This document shows positions 1 to 7,493 of a stretch of DNA of 22,821 nucleotides, piece after piece (within the stretch, counting starts at the first letter, position 1; each line of letters begins with the position of its first letter). Both the position numbers and the translations under genes were made by a program. The notes below the pieces were generated by a model. That model was not told where the DNA came from. It made no database searches and was given only the letters and a program-made list of their open reading frames with translations. This DNA comes from Verrucomicrobiota bacterium (lineage in GTDB: Bacteria > Verrucomicrobiota > Verrucomicrobiia > Opitutales > Oceanipulchritudinaceae). The stretch lies in the NCBI GenBank assembly GCA_009908535.1, contig JAAAOD010000137.1:1-22821 (forward strand), in the 5' to 3' direction.

Positions 1-115
1 TGCCCACATTTCCGGAACCCGGGGCCTGCCTCCGCTGGTCGCCGCCCTCGCCCCGAACCTCGCCGCTCTTGGCCCCGTTTTGTATTACAGCCTCCAGTTG
101 AACCGTCCTTCATGA
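1..115 (+). CDS. LptF/LptG (YjgP/YjgQ) family permease, C-terminal end only
   Basis: Only the last 37 codons and the stop are in the window; the gene enters from the left edge. The frame starting at base 2 reads AHISGTRGLPPLVAALAPN and continues through a hydrophobic stretch to LQLNRPS and a TGA at 113-115. A leucine/proline-rich turn followed by 'aPN' and a last membrane helix is the usual end of LptF/LptG permeases. These are the inner-membrane subunits of the LptBFGC machine that extracts lipopolysaccharide for transport to the outer membrane. The stop overlaps the next start as ATGA, so translation of the methyltransferase gene is probably coupled. F versus G cannot be decided from this fragment, and the family call itself rests on a short tail. 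Confidence 0.6.
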   Translation, partial: AHISGTRGLPPLVAALAPNLAALGPVLYYSLQLNRPS

Positions 116-1266
116 AACTTATCCTGAAAAAAGAGGCCCGGAAGGCCCGGGTGCGCCGAGGTCATCCCTGGGTCTTCGCAAACGAGCTGGCAACGGTCCC
201 GGCTGCCTCCGACGACGGGAAGGCATGCCCCCTCGAGGACGGACGTGGACGCTTCCTTGGTATGGGGATTGTCAATACACGGTCGCAGATTGTCTGGCGT
301 CGCTACACCAGCCGGGAAGATCCGTGGGACTCAGGTTTTTTCGCCCGCGCTCTCGATGTCGCCCTGCGCAACCGGGAGGAGGAGTCGTTCCGCCGCCTTG
401 TCTGGTCGGAAGCGGATGACATGCCGGGCCTGGTGGTGGACCAGTTCGGGGACTACCTCGTTGTGCAGGCCCTTACCCTTGGCGTGGAGCTGGTCCTTCC
501 GGATATTCTCGATCTCTTGCAGGATCTGCTTTCGCCGCGGGACATGGTCATTCGCAATGACGCGCCCTCCCGAAAACTGGAGGGCCTGACGCTGCAGCAA
601 TACAGCCGCAGCGGCAAGACAGTGGAGCCCTTCTGGGCAAAAATATACGAGATCGAATATCTCCTCGATCTCCATAGCGGGCAGAAGACCGGCTTTTATC
701 TCGACCAACGCCAGGAGCATTTCAAGGTGGCGACCTTTGCACCCGACTGGCGCGTCCTCGATGCCTTTTGCAACCAGGGGGCGTTTGCCCTGCAGTGCGC
801 CGCAGCGGGAGCTCGGGAGGTCCTCGGACTCGACAGCTCTGAAGAGGCGATTACCGCCGGCCGTGCCAATGCGCGCAAAAACGAACTTCAGGTCCGCTTT
901 GAGAGAGCGAATGTTTTCGACTTTTTCTCCGAGCGCGAGAAAGAGGACCGCTTCGACCTTATCATCCTCGATCCGCCGTCCTTTGCTCCGAACCGAAAGG
1001 CTGTTCCCGCCGCATGCCGGGGATATAAGGAATTACAATTGCGGGCGTTGCAGGCCCTTTCCCCGGGAGGAATCCTTGCCACTTATTGTTGCTCCCACCA
1101 CGTCGGGAGGGACCGTTTTCTGGAGCTGATCGAAGGGGCGGCCGTTGATTCCCGGCGACCGGTGCAGCTGCTTTATCATACCGGACAACCGCTTGACCAT
1201 CCCGTCCGGCTCGGTTTCCCGGAATCCTTTTATCTGAAAGGGTGCCTTCTCCGCGTCAACGACTGA
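112..1266 (+). CDS. RlmI-like class I SAM-dependent rRNA methyltransferase
   Basis: The 384-residue protein has the layout of COG1092/RlmI: an N-terminal PUA-type RNA-binding domain (about 1-75, with RRGHPWVFANEL), a linker domain, and a Rossmann methyltransferase domain. Family motifs are visible: HSGQKTGFYLDQRQEH (188-203), the SAM-binding motif LDAFCNQGAFAL (216-227), the catalytic LDPPSF (286-291) and YCCSHHV (325-331). In the family this enzyme makes 5-methylcytosine in 23S rRNA (C1962 in E. coli); the exact target here is inferred. Length is close to E. coli RlmI (about 396). The ATG lies in an ATGA overlap with the upstream permease gene, which supports this start. The C-terminal motif has Cys-Cys-Ser where many members have Ser-Cys-Ser. 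Confidence 0.9.
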   Translation: MKLILKKEARKARVRRGHPWVFANELATVPAASDDGKACPLEDGRGRFLGMGIVNTRSQIVWRRYTSREDPWDSGFFARALDVALRNREEESFRRLVWSEADDMPGLVVDQFGDYLVVQALTLGVELVLPDILDLLQDLLSPRDMVIRNDAPSRKLEGLTLQQYSRSGKTVEPFWAKIYEIEYLLDLHSGQKTGFYLDQRQEHFKVATFAPDWRVLDAFCNQGAFALQCAAAGAREVLGLDSSEEAITAGRANARKNELQVRFERANVFDFFSEREKEDRFDLIILDPPSFAPNRKAVPAACRGYKELQLRALQALSPGGILATYCCSHHVGRDRFLELIEGAAVDSRRPVQLLYHTGQPLDHPVRLGFPESFYLKGCLLRVND

Positions 1267-1282
1267 CGCCGGTCCGCGGTTT

Positions 1283-1678
1283 TCAGGCGACCTGGCAACG
1301 ATCTGCCAGCTTGCGGAGGAGGAGGTGCAGCCTCCGCAGGTCGATCGGCTTGGGAATGTATTCATCCATCCCCGCTTCGAGGCATTCGGCGCGCTTGATC
1401 TGCAATCCCGTTACCCCAATGATAAAGGGTTGCTGGCTTTCGGGGATGGTTGCGCGAATCTCCCGGGTAGCATCCAGTCCGTTCATGACGGGCATCTGGA
1501 TGTCCATGAAAATAAGGGAAAAGGAGGTCCGGGCGAGGCGAGCGCAAGCCTCCAATCCGTTTTCGACCGCAACCGTCGTGTAACCGAGATGCTTCAACAT
1601 CAATTGAAGCAGGCGCTGGTTCACTTTGTTGTCCTCGGCGATAAGGACGGGCAGACGCTGCAGACGGCTTTTCGACAT
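1283..1678 (-). CDS. Stand-alone response regulator receiver domain (CheY-like)
   Basis: The 131-residue protein is a single receiver domain with no output domain. It shows the acidic pair E15-D16, the phosphoacceptor D59 in IFMDIQMPVMNG, T90 in GVTG and K110 in IPKPID, so all phosphorylation residues are present. The MPVMNGLDATREIR helix and PKPI ending resemble receivers attached to hybrid histidine kinases. Its start lies 3 bases after the stop of the YcaO-domain gene, so the two are almost certainly co-transcribed. The divergent hybrid kinase at 2869 carries its own receiver and HPt, making this protein a plausible phosphorelay partner. No gene on this side gives it a DNA-binding output. 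It ends convergently with the RlmI-like gene, 16 bases apart. Confidence 0.88.
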   Translation of the reverse strand: MSKSRLQRLPVLIAEDNKVNQRLLQLMLKHLGYTTVAVENGLEACARLARTSFSLIFMDIQMPVMNGLDATREIRATIPESQQPFIIGVTGLQIKRAECLEAGMDEYIPKPIDLRRLHLLLRKLADRCQVA

Positions 1679-1681
1679 GTA

Positions 1682-2587
1682 TCACCAGAAGAAAAAATTG
1701 CTCTTGGGATTGAGGTACTCCCGTGTCGGCATCGGGTAAATAACGCGCCAAACCGTAGCGTACTTGCCCCAGGGACCCGGCACCTCACAGTCGATCACCG
1801 GCAGGACCTTTTTCCGTTCGGTTCCCGGCTGGGGACCGTCAACCCGGTTGAGGAACTCCCGATGGCCTTCCGGCAAGGAATAGTAAACAACCCGTCTTTC
1901 CTGATGATTTTCGATGACGGAAAGATCGTCTTTTTCAAATCCCGGGTTCTCCGTAAAGAATTTCTGCAGTGCCCGGGAAGTTCGTTCCATCTCAATATCG
2001 GCTTTCCAGCAGGCGTCTTTGAATTTCCGGCTCCCGGAGAATCCATAGACGAAAAAGCCGCTTTTCAACTCCTTCCACAGCAGGACAACGCGGTCGCGGC
2101 TGGCCGGATTCCTGATCTCGATTCCTTCACAGTCGTAGTTCGGAACCTGAATCCTTTTCGCCGGCAAATCCCCGTGCCACCAACTGACAAGGCAAAAGCG
2201 CTCCGCCGCCTCGCTCATCGCCCGCTTGCGGGCCTGTCCCTTGAAGAGACCGGGAAATGCGGACATCCCGCAGGAGGAGTGGTCGACGTCGAAGCCGTAG
2301 GGCTTGAGGTGGTTTGTCTGGTTGAGGAAGTAGAGGGCCCAGCGCTCGATGGCCTCTGAAATAGCCAGGTACCGGGCCAGAATCGGGGACCGATGAGTTC
2401 CCGATCCGTCCGCGTTGTTGTAGATCTGCAATGGCGCCTTCTGCAAATGCAGAGTTCCGGATAAGTACGCATTCGCGTGGTACAGCGCATGACCCGCAAT
2501 CTTAACCCGACCGTACTCGATTCGTTCGATCGGGCCTTGCTGTGTGGTCAAGACTTGCGAGTACCGGAATGGTGCCAGATTGATCAT
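1682..2587 (-). CDS. Stand-alone YcaO-domain protein
   Basis: This 301-residue protein shows the spaced acidic motifs of the YcaO ATP-binding fold: GSGTHRSPILARYLAISEAIER (61-82, ending in SEAIER with E78, E81, R82), a second helix RAMSEAAERF (122-131, E126/E129) and a third with KADIEMERTSRAL (195-207, E199). YcaO proteins use ATP to activate peptide backbone amides, giving azolines or thioamides in ribosomal peptides; some have other roles. No TfuA, E1/ThiF-like or flavin dehydrogenase partner is in the window. The C-terminus (PMPTREYLNP then NFFFW) is not the PxPxP tail of azoline cyclodehydratases. The chosen ATG at 2587 gives a sensible N-terminus; the frame stays open to 2698 but that part overlaps the upstream peptide gene. 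Spacing to that gene is 28 bases. Substrate unknown. Confidence 0.75.
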   Translation of the reverse strand: MINLAPFRYSQVLTTQQGPIERIEYGRVKIAGHALYHANAYLSGTLHLQKAPLQIYNNADGSGTHRSPILARYLAISEAIERWALYFLNQTNHLKPYGFDVDHSSCGMSAFPGLFKGQARKRAMSEAAERFCLVSWWHGDLPAKRIQVPNYDCEGIEIRNPASRDRVVLLWKELKSGFFVYGFSGSRKFKDACWKADIEMERTSRALQKFFTENPGFEKDDLSVIENHQERRVVYYSLPEGHREFLNRVDGPQPGTERKKVLPVIDCEVPGPWGKYATVWRVIYPMPTREYLNPKSNFFFW

Positions 2588-2615
2588 TGCAGGTGAACTA
2601 AATAACTTACAACAA

Positions 2616-2810
2616 TTAACGGTTATGGCGATTATTCCCACACGGCAACGAACACATGCCAGCGGTTTCCGGAACCTGATCGCTAATGAAACTGACACCT
2701 TCCTGATCGGTGGTGTCGCTGAAGGCCTGCGCCGCCGAGGTAAAACCGAAGGTAAGGCACACGGTTACGATTGAACTAAGGAAGATTGATTTTGCGTTTT
2801 TTAATTTCAT
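2616..2810 (-). CDS. Small secreted Cys-containing peptide (64 aa) upstream of YcaO gene
   Basis: The predicted protein begins MKLKNAK, followed by a hydrophobic core (about 9-24) and the cleavage-type ending TSAAQA before F30: a convincing Sec signal peptide. The remaining 35 residues are polar, rich in Ser/Thr/Asp/Glu, and end in MCSLPCGNNRHNR with a CxxxC pair. I do not recognise the family. The frame continues upstream to a GTG at 2846, but the ATG at 2810 starts exactly at a signal-peptide N-region. No clear Shine-Dalgarno is seen. It is the first gene of the cluster with YcaO and the receiver, and its start is 58 bases from the divergent kinase start. It could be a RiPP-like precursor, an extracytoplasmic signal for the kinase, or a small unrelated exported protein. 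Its AT-rich sequence differs from the neighbours. Confidence 0.55.
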   Translation of the reverse strand: MKLKNAKSIFLSSIVTVCLTFGFTSAAQAFSDTTDQEGVSFISDQVPETAGMCSLPCGNNRHNR

Positions 2811-2868
2811 CGATCTAATTCCATATTGCATGCAGATAATTTCCACGTCCTGACCTACCTGAATTAAG

Positions 2869-5800
2869 GTGAAATTTCTCCTTTACAAGCTAGTGGCATA
2901 TGTAAAGGCGCTGCTCTTCGTGGCGTTAGGGTCCATGCTTTTGTTTTGTAAAGCATTCGCGGCTTGGGATTTGGGACGCGGGTTCCCGCTGGTGGAGGAA
3001 GTTTCCAGTGACGAGATAGCGGCGCAGGGGTATACTTGGGACATGGTCTGGGATGAAGACGGGGTGGCTTATTTCGGGCGGGACCGGCTCTGGCGTTGGG
3101 ACGGGACGAACTGGAAGGCGGTGGGACCCCCCGGGTTGCGGCTCCTGCGGGCCCTGGCATTTGATAATGAGGGCCGTCTCTGGCTCGGGGCTTTCAACGA
3201 ATTCGGCTATTATGATCCCGCGACGAACACCTACACGAGCCAGGTACATTTGCTTCCGCGGGCAGACCGGGGGTTTGGCGAAGTCTGGACCATTCATCAC
3301 GATGATTCAGCTACCTATGTAGGAACCCACCGGCAGCTCTTCGTAATCAGGGGGGAATCGGTTAAAGTATGGCAGTTTTCTGGCAATCACCGCGTCATCT
3401 TTCATTTTCTTTTAACTGGTGTGTATGTCCATGAGGCTAATCATGGGATATGGCGTATTTCTGAGGGTAACAAAGAATTAATAAATAGAGACCCAAGATT
3501 AGCCTCCCTAAGTATTATTTATTTAGAGCGTCGTGCTGACGGTAATCTTCTTGGCGTTTCCGGGGAAGGAATCTTTATCTTATCACCCGACGGCAGGAAG
3601 ATTATAGATTTAAGGAGTTACGAAAAGATGAGGAGCCCTGCCATCAGCGCTGTTTGTAGGATAAGTGACAACAGGCTTATAATAGGTAGTCTTGGTGGTG
3701 GCCTGTTCTTGGTAGATAACAATGGAAATCTACTTTCTCATTTTGGAGCAGATTCTGACTTTGGGGATAGTTTAGTTTTAAATATACGAAAAGATGAAAT
3801 GGGTCGACTCTGGCTTTTGCAGAACACCGGAATCTGGCGGTTAGATCTTAATTTGCCTGCCGGTGTTATAGATAGACGTATGGGTTTATCAGATGGCATG
3901 GTTAGATCTATCTCACGTTCTGGCGATAAGCTTGGTGTTGCTTTGGATAAAGGATTCTTTGAAGTTTCGTTAAAGGATTCTAACCGTGTGTCCATGAGTG
4001 ATGTAGTCACCGATGAATCATTTAATTCAGTTCCCTATGAAGGAGGGTTTATTTTTGATAGATATTCTATATTATACCATTCTAACGATGGTATAGTTGA
4101 AGAGATAACGGATTTCGAAAAAGCAATTACTGCTTTTGCTGTCTCAACGGACAATGTTCTCTTAGTGGCTTTTGAAAATCAATTGGAGGTTTTTAAGTTA
4201 AAGGAAGGGGATTTAAAATTTCTTGAAACCAGAGTTCTTGGGAATGCCGTAAATATCCTCCGCACGGACAAGCGGGGCAAGGTTTGGGGGTGGTCGCCGA
4301 AGGAGCCGTTGCTGGAATTTCACCTGCGGGAGGGAGGCTCCTTGTCGACGGTTCACCATGAACTGGTGGGCGGGCATGACCTGTTACTGGAGGATTACGA
4401 AGCGGCGGTAGTGGCGGACGGACCGGTTTTGATTTTCGAGGAGGAGCTGGTGAGGTACGATCCGGTATCAGAAAGTTGGGAAGGGGCGGCGATGCCGGCG
4501 CGCGGGGGCCTACCCGCGGCGTACGCCTTTCGCCGGCACGGGGACCGGCTGGAAGGCTGGATGATCTACTGGGATAATGAGCTGCAGACGAGCCTGATGG
4601 TGGAGGCCATGTGGCCAGACGGAGGGGAATTGCGAACGCGGATACTGCCGTGGGTGGACATGTGCGAAGTCGGGAAAGTCTATTCGATGGCGATCACGGG
4701 CAAAGAGGAACAATTTTTTATTATTGGAGGACTTCGCGGACTGATGATCGCGGATCGCCATCTGGCGGACCATATTCCGGCACCGGCAAAGCCGGTGGTC
4801 TGGGACCGCAACCTGACGGCAAAGGCGGAGCCCCGGCAGCGCTTTTCCTTCGGAGAGGCCGAAACGCAGTATCGTTTTAATTCGGCAATCGGGGGCGCCT
4901 ATTATCCGCTGCGGTATGAAACGCGGCTGGTGGGGCTGCGCGATGAGTGGAGCGAAGCCTCCGCGTTGACGATCCGTGAATTCGGGCAGGTTTTCGAGGG
5001 GGATTACCGCTTTGAAGTACGTGCGGTCGATCCTTTCGGCCGGGCGAGTGAGGCGGCGGCCATCGAGTTGCTGGTAACGCCTCCGTGGTTCCGCACCTAC
5101 ACCGCCTATGCCGCCTACATTTTAACGGCGGGAGCGTTGCTCTTTGGCTTTGTTCGACTCCGGGAGCGTCAGTTACGCGCGCGGCAGGCCGAGCTGGAAG
5201 CGATCGTGGACGACCGAACGGCGGAGTTGAAGAAGGCGAATGCGTTCAAGGACGATTTCATCGCCAACCTCAGCCATGAGATCCGCAATCCGCTGAACGG
5301 CGTCATTGGTTTGATCCGGCAGATGCGGGAGGGGAGTCCCCCCCCGGGCCGGTACTTGAAGTCCCTGAAGCAGGCCGCGCATTATCTGCAGGCGACGGTG
5401 GAGGAAGTCCTCGACTTTTCGAAACTGCAGACTGGGGAGATTCCGGTCGACCGCAACCTGATCAATGTCGAGGAGGTTGTGAACGGCGTTCTGGGCATTT
5501 ACCGGGAACGGGCGACGGAAAAGGAGATCGGCCTGACCTCGCATGTGCGGGTACCGGAAGGCACGGGCGTGATCACCGACGAGCGCAAAGTGCAACAGAT
5601 TCTTGGCAACCTGACCAGCAACGCGGTGAAGTTCACCGAAAAGGGCAGTGTGCATGTCGGCATTCTGCTGGAACCCCTTTCCGGGAACAAAGCCGTCCTG
5701 AAAATGTGGGTACAGGATACCGGCGGCGGGATTTCGGAGGCCGACAAGGAGCGGATCTTCGAGAAGTTTTACCAGACGCAAAGCGGCGAGAAACAGAGGG

Positions 5801-6747
5801 TGGGCACCGGTCTCGGGCTGGCCCTCGTGAAGGGCTTTGTCGATCGCCTCGACGGGGAACTGCAACTGCACTCCGTCCTGAACAGCGGTTCGACTTTCTC
5901 GGTCACCCTTCCGGTGGAAACACAGCCATTCGCGGAGGAGCGCGCTGGCGGCGAGGAGAGCGAGCAGTTCAAGGCGCGCGCCCTCGTTGTCGAGGATATT
6001 GAATACAACCGGATCTTCATCGAAAGTCTCCTCGGGGAGTTCGGGGTCCGCGTGGATACGGCGGACGACGGCGGGGAAGGCTTCGCGAAGGCGACGGCGG
6101 GCGACTACGAGGTCATCTTTCTGGACTGGGATTTGCCGGGAAAATCGGGACTGGAGATTGCGCGGGAACTGCGCGGGCAGGGATCGCTGCCGGAGGGCAC
6201 CGTCATCATCGGGATGACCGCGTTCGCGACCCAGGAGGTGAAGGACCAATGCCTCGGGTCGGGAATGAATGCCTTTCTGACCAAGCCGATACGGGCGGAA
6301 CAGGTGGCGAAAGTGCTGCGGGAAAATCTGCCCCATGAGCTACGAAGCAGCGGCCGTGACCGCATGGTCGAGGAAGGGGGGCTGACCATCGATGTTCCCT
6401 CGACGGAAATGGTGGCCGGAAAGGGAATGCTCCACGGGCGGGGATTACTTGGGGAAATGGCCCGCAACAGCAGTTGGGAACACGAGAAAGGCCGGTGGGA
6501 GGAATTTTTTGAGGGCTATCTTGCCGAACTGGAAGAGGCGATCAGCCAGAAGGATCCGTCCCTCGTTCGCAAGGCCGCGCACCGTCTCCTCGGTCACTTG
6601 CGGATGCTGGATGCGGCCGTGTTGCCGGGCATGCTGCAGGATATGCTGACCGCGGCACACGCCGGGGACATGGAAGGGATTCTTCTCGAGTGGAAGGAAT
6701 TTCAACAGAAGCAGGTGGAATTCCGCCGCGAGCTTGCGCGGGCCTGA
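2869..6747 (+). CDS. Hybrid sensor histidine kinase: propeller, Y_Y_Y, HisKA/HATPase, receiver, HPt
   Basis: This 1292-residue inner-membrane sensor starts at GTG with a signal peptide (about 1-31). A long periplasmic region follows (about 45-640) with Reg_prop-type propeller repeats (for example LWLGAFNEFGYYDP, RLWLLQNTGIWRLDL), then a Y_Y_Y domain (about 662-735) and one membrane helix (about 745-765). Inside the cell come a short coil, HisKA with phosphoacceptor H803 (LSHEIRNPLNG), an ATPase with N-box N914/N918, DTGGG (950-954) and GTGLGL (979-984), a receiver with D1043, D1086, K1139, and an HPt with H1238 (AAHRLLGHLRML). The first part matches Bacteroides hybrid two-component regulators, but HPt replaces their AraC-type HTH, so output must pass to a separate regulator. 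Candidates are the receiver at 1283 and the LuxR regulator at 6766. The segment 3370-4250 is far more AT-rich than the rest. Confidence 0.93.
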   Translation: MKFLLYKLVAYVKALLFVALGSMLLFCKAFAAWDLGRGFPLVEEVSSDEIAAQGYTWDMVWDEDGVAYFGRDRLWRWDGTNWKAVGPPGLRLLRALAFDNEGRLWLGAFNEFGYYDPATNTYTSQVHLLPRADRGFGEVWTIHHDDSATYVGTHRQLFVIRGESVKVWQFSGNHRVIFHFLLTGVYVHEANHGIWRISEGNKELINRDPRLASLSIIYLERRADGNLLGVSGEGIFILSPDGRKIIDLRSYEKMRSPAISAVCRISDNRLIIGSLGGGLFLVDNNGNLLSHFGADSDFGDSLVLNIRKDEMGRLWLLQNTGIWRLDLNLPAGVIDRRMGLSDGMVRSISRSGDKLGVALDKGFFEVSLKDSNRVSMSDVVTDESFNSVPYEGGFIFDRYSILYHSNDGIVEEITDFEKAITAFAVSTDNVLLVAFENQLEVFKLKEGDLKFLETRVLGNAVNILRTDKRGKVWGWSPKEPLLEFHLREGGSLSTVHHELVGGHDLLLEDYEAAVVADGPVLIFEEELVRYDPVSESWEGAAMPARGGLPAAYAFRRHGDRLEGWMIYWDNELQTSLMVEAMWPDGGELRTRILPWVDMCEVGKVYSMAITGKEEQFFIIGGLRGLMIADRHLADHIPAPAKPVVWDRNLTAKAEPRQRFSFGEAETQYRFNSAIGGAYYPLRYETRLVGLRDEWSEASALTIREFGQVFEGDYRFEVRAVDPFGRASEAAAIELLVTPPWFRTYTAYAAYILTAGALLFGFVRLRERQLRARQAELEAIVDDRTAELKKANAFKDDFIANLSHEIRNPLNGVIGLIRQMREGSPPPGRYLKSLKQAAHYLQATVEEVLDFSKLQTGEIPVDRNLINVEEVVNGVLGIYRERATEKEIGLTSHVRVPEGTGVITDERKVQQILGNLTSNAVKFTEKGSVHVGILLEPLSGNKAVLKMWVQDTGGGISEADKERIFEKFYQTQSGEKQRVGTGLGLALVKGFVDRLDGELQLHSVLNSGSTFSVTLPVETQPFAEERAGGEESEQFKARALVVEDIEYNRIFIESLLGEFGVRVDTADDGGEGFAKATAGDYEVIFLDWDLPGKSGLEIARELRGQGSLPEGTVIIGMTAFATQEVKDQCLGSGMNAFLTKPIRAEQVAKVLRENLPHELRSSGRDRMVEEGGLTIDVPSTEMVAGKGMLHGRGLLGEMARNSSWEHEKGRWEEFFEGYLAELEEAISQKDPSLVRKAAHRLLGHLRMLDAAVLPGMLQDMLTAAHAGDMEGILLEWKEFQQKQVEFRRELARA

Positions 6748-6765
6748 GGCGGGGAGCCGTCGGGG

Positions 6766-7440
6766 CTAGTCGTGCAGGTGGTAGGTCTTCGACAACTTCA
6801 TCTTGTTGAAAGCCGCCTTCCAGAAACCGGATTCCTGGGCGAACTGGATGAGCTCGGGTGTACTGTGGACGTTGAGTTTCTGGAAAAGGTTGCGGCGGTG
6901 GGATTGGATGGACGAGGGACTCAGTCCCATCAACTGGCCGATCTCGGCATCGGAGTGACCGCCGCCGATGTAGGTGAGGACCTCCTGTTCGCGCCGGGTG
7001 AGGATTTTCTGGAAGGACTGGGGATCGGCCTGCAGGTTGCGCACGGTCATTTTCAGGCTGTCGGAGAAAAAGCGGCGGCCGGAGGAAATGGCGTGGATGG
7101 CCTCGGTGAGTAATTCGACGCTGGCCTCGTTCTTGTCGACAAAGCCGGATAGGTGAAGCTGGTGCACCTGGTGAATGGTTTTGACATCGCTCTCAGAGGA
7201 GAGGGCGAGGATCCGGGTCGAGGGGAGCTCATCGAGGATCGTCTTGGCGACAAAAATGCCGGAGAGTTTGGGAATAAGGATGTCGAGGATGATCAACTGC
7301 GGCCTCGTTTCGCGAATGATCCGCAGGGCCTCCGGGCCCTCCTCCGCTTTCCCGACGATTTCGTACCTGAGACGGTTCTGCAGGAGTGTGGTAAGGAACT
7401 CCTGGAAAAGCTTCTGATCTTCAACAACGACTACCCGCAT
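6766..7440 (-). CDS. NarL/FixJ-type response regulator with LuxR HTH
   Basis: The 224-residue protein has an N-terminal receiver (about 1-118; E7-D8, phosphoacceptor D53 in LIILDILIPKLSG, S81, K103) and a LuxR-type helix-turn-helix (about 147-200; LTRREQEVLTYI, AEIGQLMGLSPSSIQSHRRN, FQKLNVHS). Such proteins bind DNA as dimers after phosphorylation. It converges on the hybrid histidine kinase gene with 18 bases between stops, so it is a likely target of that kinase's HPt domain, although this is inferred from position. It follows the FAD oxidase gene on the same strand after a 53-base gap and could share its transcript. The C-terminal 24 residues past the HTH (from FWKAAFNKMK) are an uncharacterised basic tail. 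Confidence 0.9.
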   Translation of the reverse strand: MRVVVVEDQKLFQEFLTTLLQNRLRYEIVGKAEEGPEALRIIRETRPQLIILDILIPKLSGIFVAKTILDELPSTRILALSSESDVKTIHQVHQLHLSGFVDKNEASVELLTEAIHAISSGRRFFSDSLKMTVRNLQADPQSFQKILTRREQEVLTYIGGGHSDAEIGQLMGLSPSSIQSHRRNLFQKLNVHSTPELIQFAQESGFWKAAFNKMKLSKTYHLHD

Positions 7441-7493
7441 TGCATAAAATGGTTAGAGGATCCCCGGCCAAAGTAAAGGGTCGATGGCAGGAA

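Noticed and set aside
1325..2359. 344-residue plus-strand open frame opposite the receiver and YcaO genes
   Set aside because: It has no recognisable domain, while the minus strand has clear receiver and YcaO motifs; it is a GC-rich antisense shadow.
2588..2698. Longer YcaO start at 2698
   Set aside because: The added 37 residues overlap the small peptide gene in another frame and do not resemble a YcaO N-terminus; ATG at 2587 is preferred.
2544..2774. 76-residue plus-strand open frame over the peptide gene
   Set aside because: It overlaps the YcaO start and lacks a signal or domain; the minus-strand peptide has a convincing signal sequence.
5173..6336. 387-residue minus-strand open frame
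   Set aside because: It lies wholly antisense to the kinase, receiver and ATPase motifs of the hybrid kinase and shows no domain pattern.
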